From Paraburkholderia susongensis (GTDB taxonomy: Bacteria > Pseudomonadota > Gammaproteobacteria > Burkholderiales > Burkholderiaceae): a DNA stretch of 64,000 nt. The stretch is taken from NCBI RefSeq assembly GCF_900177725.1, contig NZ_FXAT01000003.1, positions 496,001 to 560,000 of the forward strand, given 5' to 3'. Below are positions 8,716 through 16,636 of this stretch, in pieces. The notes under the pieces were generated by a model, which was given only the letters and a program-made list of their open reading frames with translations, was not told where the DNA came from and did no database searches. A program made the translations under genes and the position numbers. The first letter of the stretch is position 1. Every line of letters starts with the position of its first letter.

Positions 8716-9651
8716 ATGAAGCGCGTCGGCGTGGTGGTCTTTCCGGGTTTCCAGATCCTCGACATGGTCGCGGTGTCGGTGTTCGAGGTGGCGAACCAGG
8801 ACGCCGGCGAGCCCGTCTACGACGTGGAAGTCATCTCCGAGCATGGCGGCATGGTGCGTAGTTCGTCCGGCGTCGAAGTTGCGACGCGAGGGTTCGGCGA
8901 TCCGGCGTACGACACGGTAGTCGTCACCGGCGCGATGGAGATTGCCCCGTCGTCACCCGGCCTGCTCGCCTTCCTCAACGAGGCGCTCATCGCCTCGCGC
9001 CGCACCGCGAGCATCTGCACGGGCGCGTTCGTGCTCGCCGAGGCCGGCATTCTCGACGGCCGTCACGCCACGACTCACTGGGTGCATGCGCGCGATCTGC
9101 AGCGGCGCTTTCCGCTCGCGCGGGTCGACGAAGACCGCATTTTTACCGTCGACGGTTCGGTGTGGACGTCGGCCGGCATGAGCGCGTGCATCGACCTGTG
9201 CCTCGCGCTCGTGGAGAATGATCTCGGCGTGGCCGCCTCGCGCGCGATCGCGAAGAAACTCGTCGTGTACCACCGGCGCACCGGCGGGCAGTCGCAATAT
9301 TCGGCCATGCTCGATCTCGAGCCGAAATCCGACCGCATCCAGAATGCGCTGTCGTACGCGAAGAGCCATTTGCGTGAGCCGTTGACGGTCGAGCAGCTCG
9401 CCGAGGTCGCGCATCTGAGTCCACGCCAGTTCAGCCGCGCGTTTCGCGACGAGACGCGCCAGTCGCCGGCGAAAGCGATCGAGGCGCTGCGCGTCGAAGC
9501 GGCGCGAACGATGCTCGAAACCGGCCGTCATTCGATCGAAACGGTCGCGACCGACACTGGCTTCATCGACACCGAACGGATGCGACGCGCGTTTTTGCGC
9601 GCGTTCGGCCAGCCACCGCAAGCGATCCGGCGCGCCGCGCGCGTGGCGTGA
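8716..9651 (+). CDS. GlxA-type AraC-family regulator with DJ-1/PfpI domain
   Basis: A 311-residue regulator. The N-terminal class-I glutamine-amidotransferase-like (DJ-1/PfpI) domain spans about 1-190, with Cys101 in RTASICTGAFVLAEAG. The C-terminal AraC domain (about 210-308) carries two helix-turn-helices (LTVEQLAEVAHLSPRQFSRAF, then ETVATDTGFIDTERMRRAF). This architecture is typical of regulators placed next to a dehydrogenase gene. It is divergent from the SDR at 7680-8525, which is its most probable target. The effector is unknown. Confidence 0.9.
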   Translation: MKRVGVVVFPGFQILDMVAVSVFEVANQDAGEPVYDVEVISEHGGMVRSSSGVEVATRGFGDPAYDTVVVTGAMEIAPSSPGLLAFLNEALIASRRTASICTGAFVLAEAGILDGRHATTHWVHARDLQRRFPLARVDEDRIFTVDGSVWTSAGMSACIDLCLALVENDLGVAASRAIAKKLVVYHRRTGGQSQYSAMLDLEPKSDRIQNALSYAKSHLREPLTVEQLAEVAHLSPRQFSRAFRDETRQSPAKAIEALRVEAARTMLETGRHSIETVATDTGFIDTERMRRAFLRAFGQPPQAIRRAARVA

Positions 9652-9776
9652 CGAATCGGGTAGACAATACGGAACAGAATGCGGAAAACGGCGCGCAAGA
9701 CGGCGCAAAAAGCCGCGCCCATCCGGCGACCATCGACCTTTGAACCGAACCCAGTCCGACGAGGAAAGGAAACGCG

Positions 9777-10202
9777 ATGAGCTACAACGACAGCAACCCG
9801 TTCGCAAAAATTCTGCGCGGCGAATTACCTTGCATCAAAGTGGCCGAAAGCGACCGTGCGCTAGCCTTTATGGACCTGATGCCGCAAGCAGACGGCCATC
9901 TGCTCGTTGTGCCTAAGGAAGCGGTTGCGGAAATTTTCGATCTGTCGGATGCGTCGCTGATCGCGTCGATGCGCATGACGCAGAAGCTCGCGATTGCCGT
10001 GCGCGCGGCCCTGCGGCCCGACGGCGTGTTCATCGGCCAGTTCAACGGCGCGGCGGCCGGACAAACCGTGCCCCACATCCATTTCCATGTGATTCCGCGC
10101 TGGGAAGGTCAACCGTTGAAAATGCATGCACGCGAGCCCGCCGATGTGGACACGCTCGAAGCGCTTGCCCAGCGGATTCGCGCGCACTGGCGCGCCGATT
10201 GA
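9777..10202 (+). CDS. HIT-family nucleotide hydrolase/transferase
   Basis: A 141-residue histidine-triad protein. The signature HxHxH appears as PHIHFHVIPRW (His100, 102, 104), with the family N-terminus NPFAKILRGELPC and FMDLMPQADGHLLVVPKE. HIT proteins hydrolyse or transfer nucleoside phosphates, and the exact substrate cannot be told from sequence. The start has GAGGAAAGG upstream. It is monocistronic; an intrinsic terminator is found 193 nt after the stop, unusually far for this gene alone. Confidence 0.92.
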   Translation: MSYNDSNPFAKILRGELPCIKVAESDRALAFMDLMPQADGHLLVVPKEAVAEIFDLSDASLIASMRMTQKLAIAVRAALRPDGVFIGQFNGAAAGQTVPHIHFHVIPRWEGQPLKMHAREPADVDTLEALAQRIRAHWRAD

Positions 10203-10394
10203 TACCCGATTGATACCGATTGACGCCGGCCGACCTGGCTACCGATGCCGCTGCTATTGCGACTTAGGTCACGCGGCGAGCGTGGTCATGCGCCGTAACA
10301 TCTGTAAAAGCCGTTGAAACCACCAATTGGCCCGGCGCCGCTAGACTAGTCACTGCCTTGTACCTCGAGGCATTGAGTGTGGATCTCTTTTTTG

Positions 10395-10420
10395 GCCTGC
10401 CCGCAGTGGCAGGCTTTTTT
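10395..10420 (+). terminator. Orphan intrinsic terminator, possible small RNA end
   Basis: A perfect 7-bp stem GCCTGCC / GGCAGGC with a 6-nt loop is followed by TTTTTT. The nearest plus-strand gene ends 193 nt upstream. A second hairpin, TGCCT...AGGCA with a T-tract after it, lies about 40 nt before. Either the HIT gene has a long 3' UTR or a short RNA ends here. No consensus promoter was convincing. Confidence 0.6.
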
Positions 10421-10487
10421 CTGGGCGCCCGGCAACAGCTTCCCGCCGGACTTCAAGCCCGTCTGAGAGTCGATTCACGGCACGGCC

Positions 10488-10670
10488 TCACACCCGATGA
10501 TCGCGCGACCGGCGCAACGGATGGCGCCAGTCGATCCGCCTGGGTCGCGCATGCAACGGCCGCCCTTCGTGCAGGTGACGGTGTTCCTGCCACAATTCGT
10601 CGGAGAAAAGAAACGCGACGATAAGCAGCGGAACGACCAGAAAGATTCCCAATATCACGTGCTCGTTCAC
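10488..10670 (-). CDS. Small membrane protein, 60 residues
   Basis: Starts at GTG with a strong GGAGG five nt upstream (10676-10680). One hydrophobic helix near the N-terminus (VILGIFLVVPLLIVAFLF) is followed by a basic, His/Arg-rich tail, giving a single-pass topology. A TACAAT -10 element and a 17-bp palindrome precede it (10700-10722). No family recognised. The last 20 residues may be less constrained and the true 3' end could be artefactual, but the SD plus TM segment argue for a real microprotein. Confidence 0.55.
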   Translation of the reverse strand: MNEHVILGIFLVVPLLIVAFLFSDELWQEHRHLHEGRPLHARPRRIDWRHPLRRSRDHRV

Positions 10671-10699
10671 GATAGCCTCCAGCCGAGGAGCATGGTTTC

Positions 10700-10728
10700 A
10701 TTGTAGAGCACCACTCGTGCTCATACCG
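10700..10728 (-). promoter_or_regulatory. Candidate promoter with palindromic operator
   Basis: On the minus strand TACAAT (10700-10705) is preceded by exactly 17 nt that form the inverted repeat GAGCAC-N5-GTGCTC (10706-10722), with a weak -35 (CGGTAT). A repressor bound there would block the promoter of the 60-residue membrane protein. The rest of the 10671-10984 gap shows no gene. Confidence 0.35.
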
Positions 10729-10984
10729 TGCCGCGCCGCTCATAAACGCGCGATGCTGGCGGTCAATAGCGATGCGCCGCCCTGCACTCGCCTGCCCGCG
10801 CGGCTTTGCGCCTTTCGCATTCTTTCCTGCACTTTTTGCAATGGCGCGTTGCATGCGCCCGGCGCACCGCGAGAACTCCGTCGTGCCGAGTCCTGACTAA
10901 CCTGGATCAATACGAAAAAAGACCGCGCAGCACGTACCATGCGTGACGCGGATACTCGAACCGTTGGCTATCAAGGGGAATTCA

Positions 10985-11527
10985 ATGACCATCGAACGCA
11001 GCCGTGAACTGAGCTTGCGCCCACTCGAGCGCACCGACCTGCGCTTCGTCCATGAAGTGAACAACGACGCGAAAATCATGCGGTACTGGTTCGAGGAGCC
11101 TTACGAAACCTTCTCCGAACTCACCCAGCTCTATGACCAGCACGTGCACGATCTGCGCGAACGGCGCTTCGTCGCGATCGACAACAAGGGCGCGACCGTT
11201 GGGCTCGTCGAGCTGATCGAGCTGGACTATATCCATCGGCGCGGCGAGTTTCAGATCATCATCGCGCCGCATGCACAGGGCCGCGGCTATGCGAGCGTCG
11301 CGACCCGGCTCGCTATCGACTATGCGTTTTCAGTGCTGAATATGCGCAAGATCTATCTGATCGTCGATACATCGAATACGGCCGCGATTCACGTGTACGA
11401 AAAATGCGGTTTCAGGCACGAAGCCGAGTTGATCGAGGAATTTTTCAGCAACGGCCGGTATCACAATGCGCTGCGCATGTGCCTGTTTCAAGCGGATTTC
11501 TTCGCCTCCGGCGAGCGGGCGGACTGA
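10985..11527 (+). CDS. speG: Spermidine N1-acetyltransferase SpeG-like (GNAT)
   Basis: A 180-residue GNAT enzyme that would transfer acetyl from acetyl-CoA to spermidine/spermine, limiting polyamine toxicity. The start [19 protein letters not shown], the [11 protein letters not shown] segment that forms the polyamine site, the acetyl-CoA loop HAQGRGYAS and the C-terminal [18 protein letters not shown] all match SpeG and its 170-190 residue length. The ATG at 10985 follows AAGGGGA; an ATG-less extension upstream was rejected. It stands alone and is followed by an AT-rich gap. Confidence 0.85.
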   Translation: MTIERSRELSLRPLERTDLRFVHEVNNDAKIMRYWFEEPYETFSELTQLYDQHVHDLRERRFVAIDNKGATVGLVELIELDYIHRRGEFQIIIAPHAQGRGYASVATRLAIDYAFSVLNMRKIYLIVDTSNTAAIHVYEKCGFRHEAELIEEFFSNGRYHNALRMCLFQADFFASGERAD

Positions 11528-11702
11528 TTACACCGCTTCGGCGAGGCGCGTCCATCGCTCGCCTGGCATTGTTTATTTTCTGCACATACACCGTTATTTC
11601 ACGTTTCCGGTTTTGCCTGCTGAATGACTTTGTGTGCGACGCACAAAGGCCGCTCGTTAATTGTATTAAATCACTTAATTGACGCTGCTCGTTTACGTGA
11701 AT

Positions 11703-11743
11703 ATGGCGCGCAGAGCTTTACCAGTTAAAGCTCTGCGCGCCAT
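11703..11743. repeat. Long perfect hairpin in an AT-rich gap
   Basis: Two perfect 18-bp arms (11703-11720 and 11726-11743; outer end ATGGCGCG, inner end GCTTTA) flank a 5-nt loop CCAGT. It lies in the 11528-11960 gap, which has no supported gene and is much AT-richer than the neighbours. No run of more than four T follows on either strand, so it is not a typical terminator. Possible roles are a processed RNA hairpin, a protein-binding palindrome or a mobile-element trace. Confidence 0.6.
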
Positions 11744-11960
11744 GCATCTTTTAGGTATCCGTTTCATGCGGGCTCATTCAAGCGCCTGTTCAAGGTTTAA
11801 TCGCATGCGACATGAGGTGCGACAATTCGCCACTGTTGCGACCGCACACAAAATGTGCTTGTCCTTCTATTCCGTTCTTCTAAAGTGCAAGTTGCAGGTT
11901 CATCGTTAAAGTTAAATACATAGCTAACCTGGGTATTTTGACCTGCACCGGAGGAAAAAA

Positions 11961-12299
11961 ATGAAAACTCGAATTGCCGTTGTTTTCGCCATTGCGGGTT
12001 TGGCTGCTGCCAGCGTTCAGGCGCAAGACGTCGTGATCAAGCCGCAGCAAACAATCCAGTTCAAGGCCAATGCCTATGGCTGCGTGTCGAAGGATAAGCT
12101 CGACGCGGCGGACCATCATGCGCAAGCCGGCGAACAGCAAAAGATGCAGGAGTTCTTCTCCGGATTTCAGTGCGTATCGACGCCACAAGATTCCAGTTTC
12201 CGGGTCGTGCGCGTAGTCGGCCACGACGTCGAATTCGTGAATGCCAGCAATAGCGACACTGAGGGGCTTTGGGCAAACGACCGTTTTATCAAGCAATAA
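11961..12299 (+). CDS. Secreted 112-residue protein of unknown function
   Basis: An N-terminal Sec signal peptide (MKTRIAVVFAIAGLAAASVQA, cleavage near residue 21) precedes a small mature domain of about 90 residues with two cysteines (YGCVSKDKL and FQCVSTPQD), probably a disulfide in the periplasm. The end, VEFVNASNSDTEGLWANDRF, suggests a small beta-barrel, but no family was recognised. GGAGG lies six nt before the ATG. It is monocistronic, with hairpins directly after the stop. Confidence 0.75.
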   Translation: MKTRIAVVFAIAGLAAASVQAQDVVIKPQQTIQFKANAYGCVSKDKLDAADHHAQAGEQQKMQEFFSGFQCVSTPQDSSFRVVRVVGHDVEFVNASNSDTEGLWANDRFIKQ

Positions 12300-12360
12300 A
12301 AGCCGGCACTCCGGCAAGGCGCCGGAATGCGGCTGCGCGTGCGCATTCTCCGGCTTTAAA
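12299..12360 (+). terminator. Nested hairpin after the secreted protein gene
   Basis: AAAGCCGG (12299-12306) pairs with CCGGCTTT (12350-12357), with an inner GAATGCG / CGCATTC stem. It overlaps the stop codon of the upstream gene. The T-run is short, so termination efficiency is uncertain. Confidence 0.5.
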
Positions 12361-12390
12361 AGCTGGAAGGGTGGGCTCGTGACCTGAAAG

Positions 12391-12422
12391 ACGGCCCGGC
12401 ATGGAAATGCCCGGCCGTTTTA
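12391..12422 (+). terminator. Second rho-independent terminator
   Basis: A 12-bp stem with a single C-C mismatch (ACGGCCCGGCAT / ATGCCCGGCCGT) and a GGAA loop is followed by TTTT. Confidence 0.7.
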
Positions 12423-12451
12423 TTGCGTCTGGATACTCCCGATGCAATAAG

Positions 12452-12491
12452 AAAATAAAAAAGCCGATGCGGATTATCAAACCGCATCGGC
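12452..12491 (-). terminator. Terminator of the araFGH operon
   Basis: On the minus strand a perfect 10-bp stem GCCGATGCGG / CCGCATCGGC with a 9-nt loop is followed by TTTTTTATTTTC, 60 nt after the araH stop. Confidence 0.85.
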
Positions 12492-12551
12492 AAGACGCCT
12501 TCTCGCAAAGCGCAGGAAACTCCCCTGGAGCTACAGCATCGGCGGCACGCG

Positions 12552-13556
12552 TCAATGCACGCGTTTGCTGCGACGGAACTGGTCGAACAACACCGCGAGC
12601 AGCAGAATCCCGCCGCGAATCAGGTACTGGTAGAAAGTCGGCACGTTCAGGAGGCTCATCGCGTCCTGCACCGAGCCCATGATCAGCACGCCGACCAGCA
12701 CACCGGAAATGGTCGCGACACCGCCCGTCAGCGATACGCCGCCAAGCACGCACGCCGAAATCACGCCGAGTTCGAGCCCGACCGACGTCTTCGGATCGCC
12801 GAGACTCATGCGCGACGCGAGCATCACACCCGCGAAGCCGGTGACGAGCCCTTGCAGCACGAACACCGTGATCTTGATACGCGTTACCGGCAGGCCCGCG
12901 AGCACGGCCGCTTCGCTGTTGCCGCCGACGGCCAGCACGTTCTTGCCAAACACGGTTTTCTTCAGCAGGAAACCGAACAGCACGAAGCCGACGATGTTGC
13001 TCCAGATCGGATACGAAATACCGAGGAACGAGCCGCCGCCGAGATCGAAGAAACGCTCCTCGGAAATCATCACCGCGTCGCCGTTCGACGTGATGTACGC
13101 GAGGCCGCGCACGACCTCCATCATCGCGAGCGTGACGATCAGCGAGTTGATCTTGTAGCGCGCGACGAGCGTGCCGTTGACGAGACCGACCGCGCCGCCC
13201 GCGAGCACGCCGGCCGCGATGCCGACGAACACGCTGTGCGTCGCGGTAATCAGCACGGAGGCCACCACGCCCGAAAACGCGACGATCGAGGCGACTGAAA
13301 GATCCACCTCGCCGAGCGCAAGCACGAACATCATCGTGACGGAGATCGAGCCGATCAGCGTGACCGAGAGCAGCAGGCCCTGGATGTTGCGCGCGCTCAG
13401 AAAGTCGGGAACCGTGAACGACAGCGCCGCGAACAGGATAACGAACACCATCACGATGCCGGATCTGTTGATGAGGTCCCAGGTGCGCGCGGCGCGCCCG
13501 GTGAGACCCGCGGCGGCGACGGCTGGAGTCGAGGAGTCGGTTGAAGGTGTATTCAT
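12552..13556 (-). CDS. araH: L-arabinose ABC transporter permease AraH
   Basis: A 334-residue inner-membrane permease of the RbsC/AraH family with about ten hydrophobic spans (the first at residues 33-50). The conserved loop ALGEVDLSVASIVAFSG and the cytoplasmic coupling stretch AVGGNSEAAVLAGLPV are present. It follows araG and araF on the same strand, and the assignment to arabinose rests on the clear AraF. Length matches E. coli AraH. Between araG and araH is a 160-nt gap, long for an operon of this type. Confidence 0.9.
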   Translation of the reverse strand: MNTPSTDSSTPAVAAAGLTGRAARTWDLINRSGIVMVFVILFAALSFTVPDFLSARNIQGLLLSVTLIGSISVTMMFVLALGEVDLSVASIVAFSGVVASVLITATHSVFVGIAAGVLAGGAVGLVNGTLVARYKINSLIVTLAMMEVVRGLAYITSNGDAVMISEERFFDLGGGSFLGISYPIWSNIVGFVLFGFLLKKTVFGKNVLAVGGNSEAAVLAGLPVTRIKITVFVLQGLVTGFAGVMLASRMSLGDPKTSVGLELGVISACVLGGVSLTGGVATISGVLVGVLIMGSVQDAMSLLNVPTFYQYLIRGGILLLAVLFDQFRRSKRVH

Positions 13557-13716
13557 GGTGTCTGTTCCATTTCAATGCCGGTTTTCATGCGGTTTTTCGT
13601 GCCGATTTCCGTGCGGTTGCAACGGCGCGCTCCGGTTGCTTCCATCGAGCGGGCGAGCAGGCGAGCGGGACGCGGAGCAGGGCGGCCGGCGATTCTCGCC
13701 ACGATCGCCCCGGCGT

Positions 13717-15285
13717 TCAGCGTGGCAACGCGAGCTTGATCAACGCATCGGGCGTGGCCTGCGCCTTCGGCAGATCGCCGACGATGCGTCCTTCCTTCAT
13801 CACGATCACGCGATCCGTCACGCCGATCACCTCGGCGAGATCGCTCGACACGACGATGACCGTGCGGCCCGCTTCGGCAAGCCCATACAGCAGCCCGTAA
13901 ATCTCGCTGCGCGCGCCGACGTCGATGCCGCGCGTCGGTTCGTCCATCAGGAACACGTCGATCTCTTCCGCGAGCCAGCGCGACAAGATCACTTTCTGCT
14001 GGTTGCCGCCGGAGAGCGTGCCGATCGGCGTGTCGCCGTTGCGCGTCTTGATCGCGAGCTTGCCGATGAACTCGCGCGTGGTCTGCGCCTCCTTGCGGCT
14101 GTCGAGCACGTGAAAGCGGCTGAAGTGACGGCGGCAACTGATGTTCAGGTTGTCCGACACCGACGCGATCGACACGATGCCTTCCTGCTTGCGATCCTCG
14201 GGACACAGCGCGACGCCGGCGCGCACCGCATCGCGCGGCGTCGCGAACTGCACGCGTTTGCCCTTCAGCGCGATCTCGCCGGCGGCCGGCTTGACCGCGC
14301 CGTAAATCAGCTTCATCAACTCGGAGCGGCCCGCGCCCACGAGCCCGAAGAAGCCGACGATCTCGCCCTTGCGCGCCGCGAACGAAGCCGGTTCGCGCAG
14401 GCCCGGTCCCAGCAGTTCCTTCACATCGAGCTGCACGTCGCCGAGTTCGCGGCTGCGATAGCCGTACACGTCGGTAATCGAGCGGCCCACCATGCAACTG
14501 ATCAGACGATCGCGATCGAGTCCCGCGCCAGCTTCGAACGTATCGATGCGGCGGCCGTCGCGAAACACCGTGACGCGGTCGCATAGCTCGTACACCTCGT
14601 CCATGCGATGCGTGACGTAGATGATCGCGCGGCCTTCCGCCTTCAACGCGCGGATGATCCGGAACAGTTGCGTCGTTTCGCGCGACGACAGCGAACTGGT
14701 CGGTTCGTCGAACGCGATCACGCGCGCGTCGCGCATCAGCGCCTTGCCGATTTCGATCATCTGCCGTTGACCGATCGAGAGATGCTTGACTTGCTGCGAC
14801 GGATCGATCTTTTCGCCGAGCCGCTCCAGTTCGCGCATCGCGCGCGCGACCAGCGCCTTTTCGTCAAGCACGCCGAAACGATTCGGCAGCGCGCCGAGCA
14901 TCAGGTTTTCCGCGACGGTCAACTCCGGCACCAGATGCAGTTCCTGATAGATGATCGCGATGCCCGCCGCGATGGCCGCTTTCGTCGTCACGAACTGCTG
15001 TTCGACGCCGTCGAGCGACAGCGTGCCCGCGACGGGATGATTCACGCCGGAGAGCACCTTGAGCAGCGTCGATTTGCCCGCACCGTTTTCGCCCATCAGG
15101 CCGTGCACTTCGCCGCGCCGTACTTCGAGCGAGACCTGGTCGAGCGCGAGCACGCCCGGAAAGCGCACGGTGATGCCGTCGAGTTGCAGATAAGGGCCGT
15201 CGGATGCGGACGCAGACGCGGACAAAGCAGGCGAGGGCGCGCGCGCCGCCGCACTATCGTGGGACCCGGTGGATAAGGACGTCAT
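13717..15285 (-). CDS. araG: L-arabinose ABC transporter ATP-binding protein AraG
   Basis: A 522-residue double-cassette sugar ATPase. The first nucleotide-binding domain has [11 protein letters not shown] and the signature [11 protein letters not shown] followed by Walker [12 protein letters not shown]. The second has a degenerate Walker A ([11 protein letters not shown]), signature LSGGNQQKV and [14 protein letters not shown]. This fused arrangement powers one RbsC-type permease dimer. An extra 25-residue Ala/Ser-rich N-terminus precedes the usual start. It is expressed with araF upstream and araH downstream, and separated from araF by a strong hairpin. Confidence 0.93.
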   Translation of the reverse strand: MTSLSTGSHDSAAARAPSPALSASASASDGPYLQLDGITVRFPGVLALDQVSLEVRRGEVHGLMGENGAGKSTLLKVLSGVNHPVAGTLSLDGVEQQFVTTKAAIAAGIAIIYQELHLVPELTVAENLMLGALPNRFGVLDEKALVARAMRELERLGEKIDPSQQVKHLSIGQRQMIEIGKALMRDARVIAFDEPTSSLSSRETTQLFRIIRALKAEGRAIIYVTHRMDEVYELCDRVTVFRDGRRIDTFEAGAGLDRDRLISCMVGRSITDVYGYRSRELGDVQLDVKELLGPGLREPASFAARKGEIVGFFGLVGAGRSELMKLIYGAVKPAAGEIALKGKRVQFATPRDAVRAGVALCPEDRKQEGIVSIASVSDNLNISCRRHFSRFHVLDSRKEAQTTREFIGKLAIKTRNGDTPIGTLSGGNQQKVILSRWLAEEIDVFLMDEPTRGIDVGARSEIYGLLYGLAEAGRTVIVVSSDLAEVIGVTDRVIVMKEGRIVGDLPKAQATPDALIKLALPR

Positions 15286-15313
15286 CGAAAAACCTCGAAC
15301 GGGTGGAACCTGG

Positions 15314-15351
15314 GGCGGGCCGCGCTCGCGAGAAACGCGATGCGGCCCGCC
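15314..15351 (-). repeat. Intercistronic stem-loop between araF and araG
   Basis: A perfect 10-bp stem GGCGGGCCGC / GCGGCCCGCC continues into TCGCG-AGAAA-CGCGA, with no T-run. Such stems after a binding-protein gene stabilise its mRNA or partially terminate, so that AraF exceeds AraG/AraH. The structure is seen; the role is inferred from other binding-protein operons. Confidence 0.65.
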
Positions 15352-15432
15352 ACGTGTTGCGAGAAAACCCGCTTATTTACCGGCTCATTTATCGCCGCAT
15401 TTCCCAGCGCATTTCCGAACTCATTTGCCAAG

Positions 15433-16437
15433 TCAAATGCCGAGTTCCTTGCGCACGTCCTGCCAGTTGCTTCGCACCATCAGCTTGCCGATGGTCTGCG
15501 TGTCGGCGGGCGGCTGCTTGCCGTCCTTGATCCACTCGACGAGGTTTTCCGTGCTCTGCTTGCCGTGGTTCGTCGAGCTCACGGCGATCGTGCCGTAGAA
15601 GCCCGTCGGCTCCTTCTTCTGGAACTCGGCGAACGCCTCGCCCGCACCGTTGATGCCGACGCCGATCACGTCCGCCGCCGGAATATGCAGTTGCTCGGTC
15701 GCACGCACGCCGCCGAGCACGCTTTCCTCGTTGAGCGCGAAGATCACCCACTTCTTGATGTTCGGATGCTGCGCGAGCACCGGCGACACTGCGTTGAAGC
15801 CACCCTCGTCGTCAGTCGTTTTCTGCGGGGCGTCGAACACGTTTTCCTTCCTGAAGCCGCCGGCCAGAAGCGATTGCGTCGCGCCGTCGGTGCGCAGCTT
15901 CGCGGTCGGCAGCTCGTAGTCGGTGATGCGCAGCGCGCCGACTTCTTCGGGCTTCCAGCCACGGCGTTTCATTTCGTCGGTGATCGCCTGGCCGACCTGG
16001 TTGCCGATCTTGAACGCGGACATGCCGAGGTGCGGCACATTCGCGAGCGGCTTGCCGGTCGAGTCGACCAGTTGATCGTCGACGGTGACGAACTTCATGT
16101 TGTAGCGCTTCGCGCGCGCCTGAATCGCGGGCCCGAGGCGCACGTCCGGTGCGCAGATCACGAAACCCTTCGCGCCTTGCGCGCCGAGGTTGTCGATCGC
16201 GGCCAGCACTTTTTCGCCGTCCGGCGTGCCGATGTTGACGACCGAGAAGCCGTCCTTCTGACCCAGCGCGGTCGCGGCCTTCTGTTCGTTGATGAACCAC
16301 GCCTGTTCCGGCATCTTCACGAGGAAGCCGACCTTAAGCGGCTCATCGGCGCGTGCGGACAGCTGCGCGGCAAACGGCGCGGCGAGGGCCGCAGCGGCCA
16401 TCGCGGTGAGGGTCAAACGGCGAAGCTTGCTGGTCAT
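15433..16437 (-). CDS. araF: L-arabinose-binding periplasmic protein AraF
   Basis: A 334-residue periplasmic-binding protein. A 30-residue signal peptide (TLTAMAAAALAAPFAAQLSARA) is followed by LKVGFLVKMPEQAWFINEQ, which matches the E. coli AraF start LKLGFLVKQPEEPWF. VPDGEK-like TPDGEKVLAAIDNL, GAKGFVICAPD, VDDQLVD and VLGGVRATEQ also align with AraF, including ligand-contacting residues. The ATG at 16437 has AGGAGA upstream. It is the first gene of araF-araG-araH, so it would be the most expressed. Confidence 0.93.
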   Translation of the reverse strand: MTSKLRRLTLTAMAAAALAAPFAAQLSARADEPLKVGFLVKMPEQAWFINEQKAATALGQKDGFSVVNIGTPDGEKVLAAIDNLGAQGAKGFVICAPDVRLGPAIQARAKRYNMKFVTVDDQLVDSTGKPLANVPHLGMSAFKIGNQVGQAITDEMKRRGWKPEEVGALRITDYELPTAKLRTDGATQSLLAGGFRKENVFDAPQKTTDDEGGFNAVSPVLAQHPNIKKWVIFALNEESVLGGVRATEQLHIPAADVIGVGINGAGEAFAEFQKKEPTGFYGTIAVSSTNHGKQSTENLVEWIKDGKQPPADTQTIGKLMVRSNWQDVRKELGI

Positions 16438-16636
16438 CTTTTGTCTCCTGAGGTTGAAAAGCTGCATTGATGTCGTGTAGTTGCAGCGGGGCAGCGCGCG
16501 GGCGGCCTCAGCCGTCGTGCGAATCCGGGTGAAGCTGCGTTCGGCGCGTGAAACGATGTGCAACAACGATGCGCAGGGCTTTGCGCCGGACGATGCGCGA
16601 AACCCGCGGCGAATTCCTTGACGCAACCCATCGCGT

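Noticed and set aside
10358..10624. 88-codon plus-strand ORF
   Set aside because: It runs through the orphan terminator and overlaps the better supported minus-strand microprotein.
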